A DNA stretch of 64,000 nucleotides, from NCBI GenBank assembly GCA_023548195.1, contig JAJHZJ010000496.1:7339144-7403143 (forward strand). The letters run 5' to 3'. Origin of the DNA: Bettongia penicillata ogilbyi. Its lineage: Eukaryota > Chordata > Mammalia > Diprotodontia > Potoroidae. The notes under the pieces are model-generated. The model was not told where the DNA came from. It did not search any database and saw nothing but the letters and a program-made list of their open reading frames with translations. Of the stretch, positions 46,016 to 57,589 are shown piece by piece (within the stretch, counting starts at the first letter, position 1; the number at the start of each line of letters is the position of its first letter). Position numbers and translations under genes: made by a program.

Positions 46016-46390
46016 CATTTTTGAACCTTCTCCTCCATTTGACTAATTCTGCTTTTTAGAGCCTCCTTCTCCTCATTGGTTTTCTGAATCTCTTTTTCCA
46101 ATTGAGTTAACCTCTTTTTAAAGGTATTATTTTCCTCAGCATTTTTTTGGTTTTCCTTTAGCAAGCTGATAACTCACTTTTCAAGCTCTTCTATTGCCTG
46201 AGTCCTATTTAAATTCACTTTGGAGGCCCTGGAGGCAGGGGTCTTAACTTCCTGTAACAGTAAGCCTTGTTCTTCCTCATCAGAAAGGGTGGGAGGAGAC
46301 AGCTGTTAAGAAAGTAACCTTCTATGGCCTAATTTTTTTCCCTTTTTTGGGGCATTTTTCCCAGTCAATTACTTGATAGACCTTTCCTGT
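46016..46390 (-). mobile_element. HAL1/L1 5' segment, inverted relative to its 3' part
   Basis: The minus strand carries the 5'UTR end, the ORF1 start ATG (near 46353) and the ORF1 coiled-coil region. The same element's later ORF1 part lies immediately to the right in plus orientation. The order (left flank, antisense from ORF1 middle back to the 5'UTR, then sense ORF1 C-terminal part) is that expected of a twin-primed 5' inversion, with the middle of ORF1 lost. Confidence 0.75.
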
Positions 46391-46650
46391 CAGCCTTCTT
46401 CAAGGAGAAAATATTACAAGCAGCCAGAAAGAAACAATTCAAGTATCAGGTAGCCACAGTCAGAATAACACTGGATTTAGCAGCTTCTACATAAAAGGAT
46501 CAGCAGACTTGAAATATGATATTCTGGAAGATAAAGTAACTAGGATTACAACCAACAACCACCTACCTGGCAAAACTGAGTATAATACTACAGGACAGAG
46601 GGAATGAAGTAGAAATAGAGGACTTTCAAGCATTCCTGATGAAATGACCA
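46391..46650 (+). pseudogene. L1/HAL1 ORF1 C-terminal fragment, sense
   Basis: Sense ORF1 blocks 'aaggagaaaatattacaagc' (KEKILQAA region), 'gcagccagaaagaaacaatt' and 'gactttcaagcattcctgat' (DFQAFLM). It ends at 'gaaatgacc', and the same DFQAFLM block reappears at 46800-46822, so a short segment is duplicated around the inverted-repeat arm. Confidence 0.7.
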
Positions 46651-46766
46651 AAGGTAACAACAAGTTAACAAAAGAGATGGGACTGGATGCCAGGTGTGAT
46701 GATGTCAATCAATAATCTTTCTTCACATGATAAAGTTCTAGTCAAATAGGAAAAAAAAAACTTTTT
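46651..46766 (+). repeat. left arm of a ~116-bp inverted repeat
   Basis: Reverse complement of 51085-51200 with roughly eight differences by eye. It shares 'gatgggactggatgccaggt' and 'aataatctttcttcacatg'. The arm is not L1 sequence, yet it sits between two pieces of the ORF1 3' region. Confidence 0.85.
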
Positions 46767-46782
46767 TGTTTAGGATTTTACT

Positions 46783-48345
46783 TTCAATGAAATAGTGGGC
46801 ATTCAAGCATTCCTAATGAAAGACCAGAGCTGATTAGAAAATTGGACTTTCAAATACAAGACTCAAGAGAAACATAAAAAGGTAAATAAGCAGTATAAAT
46901 CATAAGGAACTTAATAAAGTTAAATTGTTTACATTTCTACATAGCAAGATGATACTTGTAACTCAGAACTTTGTCATTATTAAGTAAGAAGGACTGTATA
47001 TAGACACATGTGAGTTGAATATGAAGGGATGATAAAAGAATAAAATTAGAGGTGAAAGAGGAATGCCCTGGCAGGAAGGGAAAGGTAGAATGTGGCAAAG
47101 TATCATATAAAAGAGGCAAGAAGAAGCTTACAGTAGAGAGGAAGATGGGGAGGTGAGAGGGAGTTAGTGAATCTTTCTTTCATTGAAATTGACTCAGAGA
47201 GGAAATAACATCCACACTCAACTGAGTATATAAATGTATGTTATCCTACAGGAAAGTAGGAGAGGAACAGGATAAGAGAAGGGGGGATAGAAGAGAGGGC
47301 AGATTGGGGGAGGTGCTAGAATAAAAATATTTTTGAGGAGGGATAGGATATAGGATGAAGGGAGTTATAGTCAGCAATTGTAACTGTGAAAATAATTTTG
47401 AAGCAAGTTTCTATGATAAAGGTGTCATTTCCCAATAGAACAGAGTCAATTTTATAAAAATGAAAGCCACTCCTTAACTGATAAATGATCAAAAGATATG
47501 AAGTTTTTTGAATGAACTAAAAAGATGCTCTAACTCACTATTGATTGGAGAAATGCAAATTAAAACAATTCTAAGGTATTACCTCATATCGATTGGATTG
47601 ACTAATAGGACAGAAAAGGAAAATGACAAATATTGGATGAGTTGTGGGGAAAAAATGTGATGTTAATTCATTATTGATGGAGTTGTGACCTGATTCAGTC
47701 ATTTTGTAGAGCAATTTGGAACTTTGTTCAAAGGGCTATAAAACCATGCATGTCTTTTGACCTAGTAAAACCACTACTAAGTCTGTTTTGCAAAAAAGAT
47801 ATTTTGAAAAAGGAAAAGGACTATATTTATAAAAATATTTATAGCAGCTGTTTTCTTATAGCAAAAAATTGGAAATTGAGGGAATGACCATGAGTTGGGG
47901 AATTGCTGAACAAATTGTAGTATGTGATTGTGATGGAATATTATTGGACTATGAGAAATGATGAGCAGGATGCATTCAGAAAAACCTAGAAAGACTTACA
48001 GAAGCTGATACAAGTGACATGTGCTGTGTACAAAGTAACAGCAGTATTGTAAAGTGATCAGCTGTGAATGACTCTTCTCAGCAATACAATGAACCAAGAC
48101 TACTCTGAAGGACTTATGATAAAAAATACTATCCTTCCCCAGAGAAAGAACTGATGGTGTCTGAATACAGAATGAAGCACACTTTTTTTTACTTTATTTT
48201 TCCTGAGGATTTTTTTTGTCTATGTTTTCTTTCACAATATGACTAACATGGAAGTATATTTTGTATGACTATACATGTTTGCTTTACCTTCTCAGTGAGG
48301 GTTGTGGGGAGAGAGAAAAGGAGAGATTTTAGAACTCAGGGTTTT
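46783..48345 (+). mobile_element. HAL1 3' part, sense
   Basis: Starts in ORF1 (second copy of the DFQAFLM block at about 46800, then the ORF1 end). It runs through the HAL1 spacer into the L1-type 3' region (47480-48345), with 'atgcaaattaaaacaattct', 'tttatagcagctgttttctt' and 'gagaaagaactgatggtgtc'. No ORF2 RT domain lies between ORF1 and the 3' region. The 3' terminus is displaced to 51029-51083 by an inserted HAL1. Confidence 0.75.
48333..48345. repeat. target-site duplication, left copy
   Basis: AACTCAGGGTTTT, matching AACTCAAGGTTTT at 51016-51028 (12 of 13). Confidence 0.8.
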
Positions 48346-51015
48346 CTTTTTTCTTTTTTCTGTTTATTTATTTATTTTTAGTTTTCAATATTCATTTCCA
48401 CAAAATTGAGTTCCAAATTTTCTCCCCATCTCACCCCTACCCCCACTCCAAAATGCCTTGCATTCTGATTACTCCTTCCCTCGATATGCCCTCCCTTCTG
48501 TCATACCCCTCCCTTCCCTTCCCTTATCCCTATCTTCTCTCTTTTCTTGTAGGACAAGATAGGTTTCTATACCCCATTACCTGTATGTCTTATTTCCCAG
48601 TTGTATGCAAAAACAATTCTCAACATTCATTCCTAATACTTTGAATTCCAATTCCTCTCCCTTTCTCCCTCCCCACCCATCCCCACTGAGAAAGCAGATA
48701 GTTCAATATAGGCTGTATATGCGTAGTTTTGCAAAAGACTTTCATAATAATCATGTTGTGTAAGACTAACTGTATTTCCCTCCATCCTACTCTGCCCCCA
48801 TTTATTCTATTCTTTTTTGACCTTGTCCCTCCCCAAAAGTATTTATTTCTGATTACTCTCTCCTCCCATTTGCCCTCCCTTCTATAATCCCCCTCACCCC
48901 ACTTGTCCCTTTCTCCCTTACTCTTCTGTAGTACAAGATATATTTTCGAAACAAACTGAGTGAGCATGTCATTCCCTCAAGCCAAATGTAAAGAGAGTAA
49001 GCTTCCCTTTTTCCCTCTCACATCCTCCCTTTTCTCTACTGAAGAAGCTTTTTCTTGTCTCCTTGATGAATGATACTTCACCCTATTCCATTTCTCCCTT
49101 TCTCCTCCCAATATATTCCTCTTTTACCCCTCAATTTTATTTTATTTTTTAGGTATCATTCCTTCTTATTCAACTCACCCTGTGTTCTCTGTCTATATGT
49201 GTGTGTGTGTCTATGTGTGTATGTGTATGTGTATAATCCCTCCAACTACCCAAGTACTGAAAAAAGTCTCAAAAGTTACAAATATTATCTTTCCAAGTAG
49301 GAATGTAAAGAGTTCAACTATAGAAAGTCCTTTATGGTTTCTCTTTCCTGCTTACCTTTTCATACTTCTCTTGATTTTTGTGTTTGAAAGTCAGATTTTC
49401 TATTCAGTTCTGGTCTTTTCATCAAGAATGCTTGAAAGTCTTCTATATCATTGCATGACCATTTTTTCCCCTGAAGTATTATACTCGGTTTTGTTGGGTA
49501 GGTGATTCTTGGTTTTAATCCCAGTTCCTTTGACTTTTGGGATGTCCTTTTCCATGCCCTTTGATCCTTTAAAGTTGAAGGTGTTAGATTCTGTGATATC
49601 CTGATCGTATTTCCACAATACTCAAACTGTTTCCTTCTGGCTGCTTGCAAAATTTTTTCCTTGACCTGGGAACTCTGGAATTTGACTACAATATTTCTAG
49701 GGATTTCTCTTTTCAGATCTCTTTCCGGAGGTGATTGGTAGAGTCTTTCAATATTTATTTTGCCCTCTAGAGGGCAATTCTAGAATATCAGGGCAGTTTT
49801 CCTTGATAATTTCATGAAAGATGATGTCCAGGCTATTTTTTTTTGATCAAGGCTTTCTTGTAGTCCTATAATTTTTAAATTGTGTCTGTTGGATTTATTT
49901 TCCTGGTCAGTTGTTTTTCCAGTGAGATATTTCATATTATCATTTACTTTTTCATTATTTTGGTTTTGTTTTGTAATTTCTTAGTTTCTCATAAAGTCAT
50001 TAGCTTCCATCTGTTCCATTTTAATTTTTAAAGAACCATTTTCTTCCATGAGATTTTGAATCTCCTTTTCTATTTGACTAATTTTGCTTTTTAAAGTGTT
50101 CTTCTCCTCATTGGCTTTCTGGACCTCTTTTGCCAAATGAGTTAGCCTATTTTTAAAGGTGTTATTTTCTTCAGCATTTATTTGGGTCTCTTTTAGTAAA
50201 CTTTTGACTAGCTTTTCATAATTTTCTTCATCACTCTCATTTCTTTTCCTAATTTTTCCTCCACTTCTCTTACTTATTTTCAAAATTCTTTGTGAGCTCT
50301 TCCATGGCCTGAGACTATTGGATATTTATTTTGGCAATTTTGGATGCAGAAGCCTTGTCTTCCTCTGATGTTATGCTTTGTTCTTCCTCATCAGAAAGGA
50401 TGGAAGAAAATACCTACCTGTTCATCAAGAAAGTAACCTTGTATAGTCTTATTTTTTTCTCCCCCTTTTTTTTGTGCATTTTCTCATCCAGTTACTTGAC
50501 TTTTGAGACCTTTGTTGAGAGGAGGTATATTCTGGGGACCTGTAAGTTCTCAGTTCCTCCAAGGTGGAACAATCAAGGAAGAGGTGTCTACTCCTCCCCT
50601 GACCTGTGCACTGGTCTGGGAACAACTAAAATTTTATTCTGCCTAGAATCTGCAATTGAATTCCCTCTCCACAGCCAGTGACCCTCCTCACCCCTGGATG
50701 GAGCTCAGGGCTGAGAATCAGATCAGTGCTTCAATTCCCCTAGGCTTTAGGTGGAGGTCTCCCAGGGCTGCCCTTCAGGGCTGAGATTTGAGCAACCCTT
50801 CAATTCCCCCAGGGGCTCTAGGAGGAGGGCTCTGAAAATGGCAGCTGCTGGAGCTCTCCCACTGACCTTTGAAGCTGTCTGTGGCATTTCTGGGTTGAGG
50901 AATCTGGGAACTGCTGCAGGTGGTGCCCTGAATCCTGTTCTGGGTCTTGTCCCTGCTGCTTTGTGTTGGTCAGCACTTGTCATGCTGGTCTGATCTGTGC
51001 TCGTCGCTAGTCTCT
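48346..51015 (-). mobile_element. HAL1-type element inserted in the sense HAL1
   Basis: About 2.67 kb. The T-rich start (antisense tail) at 48346 and the 5' end at 51015 are exactly bracketed by a 13-bp TSD. On the minus strand: GC-richer 5'UTR (50480-51015), ORF1 (50479 to 49360), then a pyrimidine-rich (in plus view) spacer and 3' end. No ORF2. A TG microsatellite at 49198-49234 lies in the spacer. Self-consistent with an ORF1-only L1 derivative. Confidence 0.8.
49360..50479 (-). pseudogene. HAL1 ORF1p relic
   Basis: ATG at 50479-50477. The minus strand encodes a coiled coil (LAKEVQKANEEKN, QIEKEIQNLMEENG), then, with frameshifts, the RRM region and the C-terminal part (QAARRKQFEYCGN, DIEDFQAFLMKRPELNRKSD). 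The RRM segment is broken by small indels (for example a T-run near 49839). About 370 codons when aligned through breaks, similar to the other ORF1 copies here. Not functional. Confidence 0.8.
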
Positions 51016-51028
51016 AACTCAAGGTTTT
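51016..51028. repeat. target-site duplication, right copy
   Basis: AACTCAAGGTTTT, pairing with 48333-48345. Confidence 0.8.
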
Positions 51029-51083
51029 AAAAACAAATGTTAAAAATTGTTTTTATATGTAATTGGGGAAAAGTAAAATGCTG
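51029..51083 (+). mobile_element. 3' terminus of the split sense HAL1
   Basis: 'aaatgttaaaaattgttttt' and 'atatgtaattggggaaaagt' form the typical marsupial L1/HAL1 3' end. They continue the element cut at 48345. Confidence 0.8.
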
Positions 51084-51084
51084 A

Positions 51085-51200
51085 AGAAAAGTTATGTTTT
51101 TCATATTTGACTAGAACTTTAACATGTGAAGAAAGATTATTGACTGACATCATCAAACCTGGCATCCAGTCCCATCTGTTTTGTTAACTTGTGTTACCTT
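51085..51200 (-). repeat. right arm of a ~116-bp inverted repeat
   Basis: Inverted counterpart of 46651-46766. It lies just outside the HAL1 3' end and reads on into a sense MIR, so it appears to be the original host flank. Confidence 0.85.
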
Positions 51201-51545
51201 GGGCAAGCTATTTTAACTGCTTTAGAGAATGCTTTCTTTATCTATAAACTGGGAGAAGGGATTGGAATTGGTGGCCTCCAACATCCTATCTGCCCCTGGT
51301 GGCCTATAATTCTATTGGAGGGCTCAAATCCTATGACACCGGGGAATTTATTTCCTACCTGTATAAAGGAAACCTTTTCTGAGCTACCTTTCACCCAAGT
51401 TGTTAGTATTTTCTTCCTTCTCAAATTACACTGATATACATTTCTGTACACATATTGTATGTATTCAATTACTCTAAGACTGAAGGGGCTATTTTTCTTC
51501 TTGTTCGTTTGTCTCCGGCACCCAGCCCAGTATGATATGTAATGC
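51180..51545 (+). repeat. MIR then L2 3' end, sense
   Basis: 51180-51290 shows 'tgtgttaccttgggcaagct' and 'tttatctataaactgggaga' (MIR). 51350-51545 shows 'accttttctgagctaccttt' and 'cggcacccagcccagtatga' (L2). Confidence 0.6.
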
Positions 51546-52835
51546 CACCCCATGCACATGCCTCAGAATAATATTTTTCATTCCGTAACTGACCATCACT
51601 TGGCATGTTTTCTTTTCTTCCTAGACCAATCTAATCAAGGTCCTTACTTTGACATTCTGTTTTGTCTTCCTTATAGCCCTAGAGTCTCCTGTTTCTTACT
51701 CTAGTGATGAAGGGTTGGGATATAAATAAGACACGTCACTGAGGAAGAGAGAAGGAGATTGCTCAGCAGGTGGGATGCAGATGTAGAAGTGGCTAGACCT
51801 GCTTTAGGCCCAATGCAGAGAAACATTTAAGGTCAATCAAATCCAAGACAATCTGCTAATACTTTTGAAACAGATATGGGAATAGAATAAATGTCAAATT
51901 GCTTCTGACTTCATTATATTGAGGGATCTCTGCTGTTACGCATATGGTACAAGATACAGAGGACAACTGATCCATACCTGACTCTCCTGTGGAGTTATTA
52001 TGCTTTCCATAACACTGTCATTCAACATCTTAGGGACCTTCCATTAGCTTTCTTGACAGTACTTGAAGAGTAATGCATATATGTGCTATGTCTCAGTTAT
52101 CATTCGTCCTCCTTCTGTTACCAATTCATTTTCCACCCTTCTCCCTGCTCATGAGCCTCACTGATGACATCCTTTGTGAGTCTTCTCTCTTTGGTTCCTT
52201 GCTGGTAATATGGTACACCTATCTGGCAAGTTCCCCTAAATAAGGAATTCTGAAGTGCTTATGAGACATACAAGTCTTGGGAACTTTGCATCTGAAAAAG
52301 TGTGGAAAGAATTCTTATTTGCTCACACTGGAACATATCCATTTAAAGCATCTCAATAATTATTGATTCCCCAGGTATCAAAATACCACAGCTGTATATA
52401 TTGATGTCTAATTATTTTTAAAAAATTTAAATATTGTGTGATGGAAAATTCTCTCAATTATATTTCAGTGTGCTTTTCCACAAGAATTATTTAAGTGATA
52501 ATAAAACTGCATGTTCAGTGTTTGATTGGGATAATGACTACTTTGTCCTTACACTGTTATTTTTTCTTTGTGAGATGTGGGTGGTCTGAATGGAATTAAA
52601 ATCCCACAATTGTTTCTCCTGTCATTAATTCTATCAGTGAAGTCTCTGATTCCTTTAGACTCTGAAAAGATAAACTAGTGATTAAGAATTACCATAAAGC
52701 TTTTAAATATTTTAATAGAAGTCAAATGCACAAAAGATCTGTGCATGAATAAAGTATTCTAATCTGTACAACCTGTAATTTCTAAGAAAAGTGTTGAGGA
52801 CCTGACTCAGAGATAGATTCTTTTTAATGTTGGAA

Positions 52836-52838
<3 letters not shown>
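51546..52838. other. intron, nothing recognised
   Basis: Complex sequence. No repeat, exon or RNA gene supported. Confidence 0.4.
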
Positions 52839-52891
<53 letters not shown>

Positions 52892-52893
52892 AC
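52839..52893. repeat. (AC)n microsatellite
   Basis: About 26-27 uninterrupted AC units, likely polymorphic. Confidence 0.95.
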
Positions 52894-53869
52894 TTTTTTC
52901 TCTTATTTTTCTTTCATAGTTAAAAGTATACATCAGCTTTATAATTAAGAACTTGTTTTATATTTCTAATGCTACCTCTTTAAAGAAGAAAAAAATGCAG
53001 GAAGTTCAAAAGCAGCCACACTAATATACTAAAATTCATAACTCATGTTTCGGTTGCTTATTTTGCTAATGGTAAAACAAAGGATCTTTTCCATTGTGCA
53101 TGATAACATTTGAATACAATATGATTAGACACTTACTGTGAATGCTTGTTAAAAATATTTCAATTGAAAATTATATGTTTATCATACTAATTAGTCTGAG
53201 ATCTGATGGCCTCAAAATAGAAATCAAAGAATGCACAGCTGTAGGAGAAATTTCAGGGTTTCTATTTATTTCAGATAAATGAAATAAGATGATCTTTTCA
53301 ACCTGAAATTTGGTCATGCTTCTCCAGTTGTATCTGTGTCCTATAGGTTTCCCATGTCCTAGCTTCCTTCCATCTCTAGAAGGAAAAGTTAATTTTGGAA
53401 ATGGGGAGAAGGGAACTCAGATTGTGTTTACAGGGAGAGAGGAAGAAAAGAGATTTTTGAGATCTCAGGTCATAATTAATAGGGAAGAAGTAGAATGGGG
53501 AAATGATAACAAGTACCCTCTACACTCTAATGATGAAGAAATTTGAGATGAGAAAAAAATAGAATTTAGAGTCAAGGGAATCAAAGTTATTTAGTCCAAC
53601 CTCCTCCCTTACCCTCCCTTCCCCACTTTGACAGATGAATATAAAACCTAAGTGACCTTATTTTTTCTTTTGTTTTCTATACATTATGTAGAATTTGGTT
53701 AACTTATGGATTAGAAGTGAAATAAAGAATGTAGTAAGGTGAGGGATGTATAGCTGGATTTAATCTGGGAGGGTGAAAACTGAACCTTGCTTGAAAAACC
53801 ATTGTGATCTACTTTTGTAGAAAAAAATATCTGTTTCAGGGAGGTGGACACTTACGTCAATCTCTGCCT
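52894..53869. other. intron, mostly unrecognised
   Basis: Only a weak antisense MIR stub at about 53575-53655 ('agtccaacctcctcccttac'). Confidence 0.4.
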
Positions 53870-54190
53870 CCATTCTTTTGTGCATGCTCTACCTACTCCA
53901 CAATGCCTAGGATATTTTTTTCAGTCTTTACCCCTTGTCTAAATCCAAGCCTTATCTAGGCCCACTTTAAAGTCTACCTTCTCCGTGCCACCTTCAGCAA
54001 TATCTCTGACCCACCTGTAGCTAAACACAGTGAAGTAATGAACAGAATTATCTTTGAATTAGCTTCTATATCTTCCACTACTAGAACAGTAAAGTTCTTG
54101 AGAGCAAAGATCATAACATACTCCTTTTTTGCATTTCCTACAGTGCCTAGTTCTAGTTTAGGATATGGCACATGTTGATAAGTTCCTTTT
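53870..54190 (+). repeat. L2 LINE 3' end, sense
   Basis: Contains 'aaagtctaccttctccgtgc', 'agaacagtaaagttcttgag' and 'ctacagtgcctagttctag'. Confidence 0.65.
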
Positions 54191-54278
54191 GGTTGGTGGT
54201 GATGCTGGCACTAGAGAAATAACTACTTAGAGTTCGACAGCTATGAGTAACAGCTTTTCCTTTAACAAGATTTAAAGG

Positions 54279-54443
54279 CAGGTATTCTCAACATGGGGTC
54301 AATGATTTTTAAAAGTATTTGGATAATTATTTTACAATATAATTCTTTTTCTTGTTAAATCTATATATTTTACTTTACATGTTTAAGACATTATTCTGAG
54401 AAGGATCCAGAGACTTTACCAGAATTTCAAAGGTTAAGAACCC
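54279..54443. mobile_element. short hAT-like non-autonomous DNA transposon
   Basis: Starts 'caggtattctcaacatgggg' and ends 'aaaggttaagaaccc'. The ends are imperfect inverted repeats of the hAT type (GGTTCTCAAC / GTTAAGAACC). Internal 'cattattctgagaaggatcc' fits a known mammalian repeat. No transposase. No clear 8-bp TSD. Confidence 0.45.
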
Positions 54444-54640
54444 ATTATCTAAAGGATAATTTGATTTTCATATGACAAACAGGCTGGTGCAGATTCTGGA
54501 GGAGGAGGATGGGATGTGGCAAAGAAGACCCCAGTATTTATTAAGTTGTTTGTCAAAGACTGGTAAAAAGTGAATGCATTGTATTGGGTTGGTTTTGAAC
54601 TTCTAAAATGTTGCAGGATAGATTTGCTTCCTCAAAATAA

Positions 54641-54786
54641 AAATGAAGGAAAGGAAGGAAGGAAGAAGGAAAGAGAAAGCAAGAAAGCAAGAAAGAAGGA
54701 AGGAAGGAAGGAAGGAAGGAAGGAAGGAAGGAAGGAAGGAAGGAAGGAAGGAAGGAAGGAAGGAAGGAAGGAAGGAAGGAAGGAAA
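54641..54786. repeat. (GGAA)n microsatellite
   Basis: Imperfect at 54641-54693, then an uninterrupted GGAA/GAAG array at about 54694-54786. Seems to have expanded next to an antisense L2. Confidence 0.95.
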
Positions 54787-54789
54787 GAA

Positions 54790-54920
54790 AAGATACCTTG
54801 CTCTCAAAAAGCTCATATTGTATTGAGGATACAAGGGGCAGTTAAGGATACAAAGAGGTTAAAGGATGGATAGTTTATCTGCTGGCTAAGATAGGAGAGA
54901 GGGCATCCCAGGCAGTTAAG
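54790..54920 (-). repeat. L2 3' end fragment, antisense
   Basis: Contains 'ttgctctcaaaaagctcata' and 'ttgtattgaggatacaaggg', the antisense L2 terminus. Confidence 0.55.
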
Positions 54921-56019
54921 GTATTAGGTTCACTTCTTGCTTTCCCTAGATTTAATCTGAGGTTTAGTCATTTTCTAATGTTGTAGCCTTGTATACCTTC
55001 ACAAACTACTTACCTGGGATTTCCTACAACACAAACAATAGCTGTAGCATGCAGAGAATTAGCCTGTCATTTTATTTAAATGTGTTTTCAGGTCTTACCC
55101 TAAACACCAAGAATGGAAAGAGAAGTGTACCATGCTGTTTTCAGTCATGTAACAACTTTTTGGGAAGAAATCCTGCTCGTACTTGCCTAATCCTAATGTA
55201 GACTAAAAATTTACTTTGCCTTATTTTTCTAATCTAAGAAAAATAATTGCACACAAAAAGTAACTAGCTCTTTATGTAGTGATGTGAAATGAGAGGGATA
55301 GTAGCCAAGATTTTGGAAAGAATAGCCTTCAAGTGTGTCTCCAATTCTTCATTGCCAATCAGAGTAGGTCTATTTTTTAAGCAAAGCATTAAATGATCTA
55401 CCAGGGAGATTATCAGATCTGTTAAACTGAGCTAACTTTAACAATCAATGGTGAGTAGCTAGAGGTGTGCAAAGCAAAAAGAAAGAAGGTAACATGAGCT
55501 CCCTCGTGGCCAGTAACATCCTTCCTCAGCAGGTGACTGTCATGTTGAATTTTCACTCTTTCCATTTTCTCCCATTTTACAGACCTATTAACTATGAAAT
55601 TAAATAGAGCATTGGAAAACAAATGGAAATTTTTAGAAAGCTGATGAAATGTGCCAGCTTCTGTTGCCAATGGAAAATGAAAAACATTGACTGGAAATTC
55701 ACCTAAGATGTCAAGGATTAAGAACACAGATACACATTTTTTAGGGGATTTGCTTGCTAGTTGAAAAATGCCATTGTCTTCTAGTACATCAGAAAACATG
55801 ATGAAATATTTCTTTTATTTTTATATTCTCTCTACCTGAAGCTTGGCTGAAGAAAGTCCTGACAGGCTATTGAAAAGGATATTCCTTCAAAGTGTGCAAA
55901 CCACTGTTGCATGCCCAGCCATGAATGCTACAGACTAGTAGTACCTCATTTTTTTAAGCATTACTTGGGAAGATGCATTAATCAGTGATCATGCATTTAT
56001 TAAGGGAGAACTAGGAAGG
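54921..56019. other. intron, complex, no repeats recognised
   Basis: About 55430-55850 is high-complexity, non-repetitive sequence. A 125-codon antisense open frame (55422-55799) has no recognised domain or splice context and is probably chance. A conserved non-coding element is possible but unproven. Confidence 0.35.
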
Positions 56020-56310
56020 AAAGAAGCATTTACAATGTGTTGGACACTCTGCTTAAAACTTTACAATATTATTAAATATTGCAATTATTGTAAATTGTAA
56101 ATATTATTGTAATTGTAAATATTATTGTAAATTGTAAATATTATTCCATTTGACCCTCACAACAATGCTGGGAGAGAGTTGCTATTATTGTACCCATTTT
56201 GCAGTTGGGGAACCTGAGGCAGTCAGAGTTTAAGTGATTTGCCTCAGGTCCCACAGATAGCGTCTGAGGCAGAATTTGCACTCGGATCCTCCTGACTGTC
56301 CACTGCATAG
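56020..56310 (-). repeat. MIR, antisense, with internal tandem repeat
   Basis: MIR blocks 'atttgaccctcacaacaatg', 'tttgcagttggggaacctga' and 'gtgatttgcctcaggtccca'. Between 56064 and 56146 a 'attgtaaatattattgtaa' unit of roughly 20-26 bp repeats imperfectly three or four times. Confidence 0.75.
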
Positions 56311-57589
56311 CTAAGTAAATCCCCTTGATGATTACACTATCTTATATGATTTTCTTATATGCAAATGCTAAAATAGTATGAACAGCAGCTGTTAGAAAAG
56401 TCTTCCATAACCTAGAATTTTGGTCTTACTGACCTGGAATTTCAGGTTGTATGAAACAAATGTGAAATTCTCATTAGTAGAAAGAGGAAGGAAACATATT
56501 ATTCTGATTATGGCACTTCAGTGGGTTTCTCCATTATATTATCTTTGGTTGAGTCTAGGAGTTCAGATAATATGTAAGTAATCTTTTATTTTTTTTTCAT
56601 AAAACATCTGTCTTATAGTATTCCCCTCTCTTCCTTTCAGAGTATTAATTTCACTATTTATGGACTCTTAATGAATGAAACACAGTTGTGACCTGAAAGT
56701 CCAGGTTATAAGCAGCATCGTAAATGTATTACTGTTTAAGCAGAGGACTTATTGAAGACCTTTTTGCACTTGTGGTAGCTTACAGATCTGCCTGAGTTTC
56801 CCTTGCAAACTCCTTTTCTTAGGGTCTAGTGGCCTATTCATTACTCATCTCTGAAGGCTGAATTGTGATCTCCAGGGTCCCAGCTGGAGGAGGAAGAGGA
56901 GGCACTCTTTTTGTTTTGATAATCATATTACAGTGAAATTATGGATGAATTTTTAGGGGTTCATTAAAATATAATTAAAATTAAAATCAGGAGGAAATGG
57001 TTTTCAGGGTCCCTGTAATTCAAAAATATGTTCTACACTAACACAAATTTGGAGAATACTTCTTTTGGCTAAATTTTTGGAAACGAGAGCAGATAAAACT
57101 TTTCTTATTTTAATGAGCCTCAGTTATGTTATGCTTTCTTTGAAGCAAATATCTCCTGGAACAATTTTCTTTAAACTCATTTAATATGTTAACCTCATGT
57201 ATTATGCTATACAATGTCAGCATTTTTATTTCTTTTGCTTGGTGTAGTGTATTTTTGGAAAAACATTTCCCCCGATACTTATTTGGCTCCAAACTTATCT
57301 CTTTGCCTGCATTACACATCAACTTAGCTCTTTGCTGCATTATATGCCTGTATAGAATTTGCTGAAGCGCTAAACAAAATGAGATAGTAGCATCTTCTGA
57401 TGGCATCTATAAGGAAACCCAAACTTCTGGAAGAAAATTAAAATAATTAGTTGGTCTTCTGGATAGTCCTAAAGATACAGGTGTTTCCAAGTATCCATAT
57501 TATTGATGTTATGTGTGTATATGTTATGAACATTATATATAAATATATATGCATGTGTGTGTATATAGATACAGGTATATATATAGAGA
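56311..57589. other. AT-rich intron, nothing recognised
   Basis: No supported repeat or exon. A TA/TG-rich simple stretch at about 57505-57590. Confidence 0.4.

Noticed and set aside
54553..54873. Lys/Glu/Gly-Arg-rich and Phe/Leu/Pro/Ser-rich open frames
   Set aside because: Both are translations of the (GGAA)n microsatellite on either strand.
55422..55799. 125-codon minus-strand open frame
   Set aside because: No recognised domain, no flanking exons or promoter; a frame of this length is expected by chance in 64 kb of AT-rich DNA.
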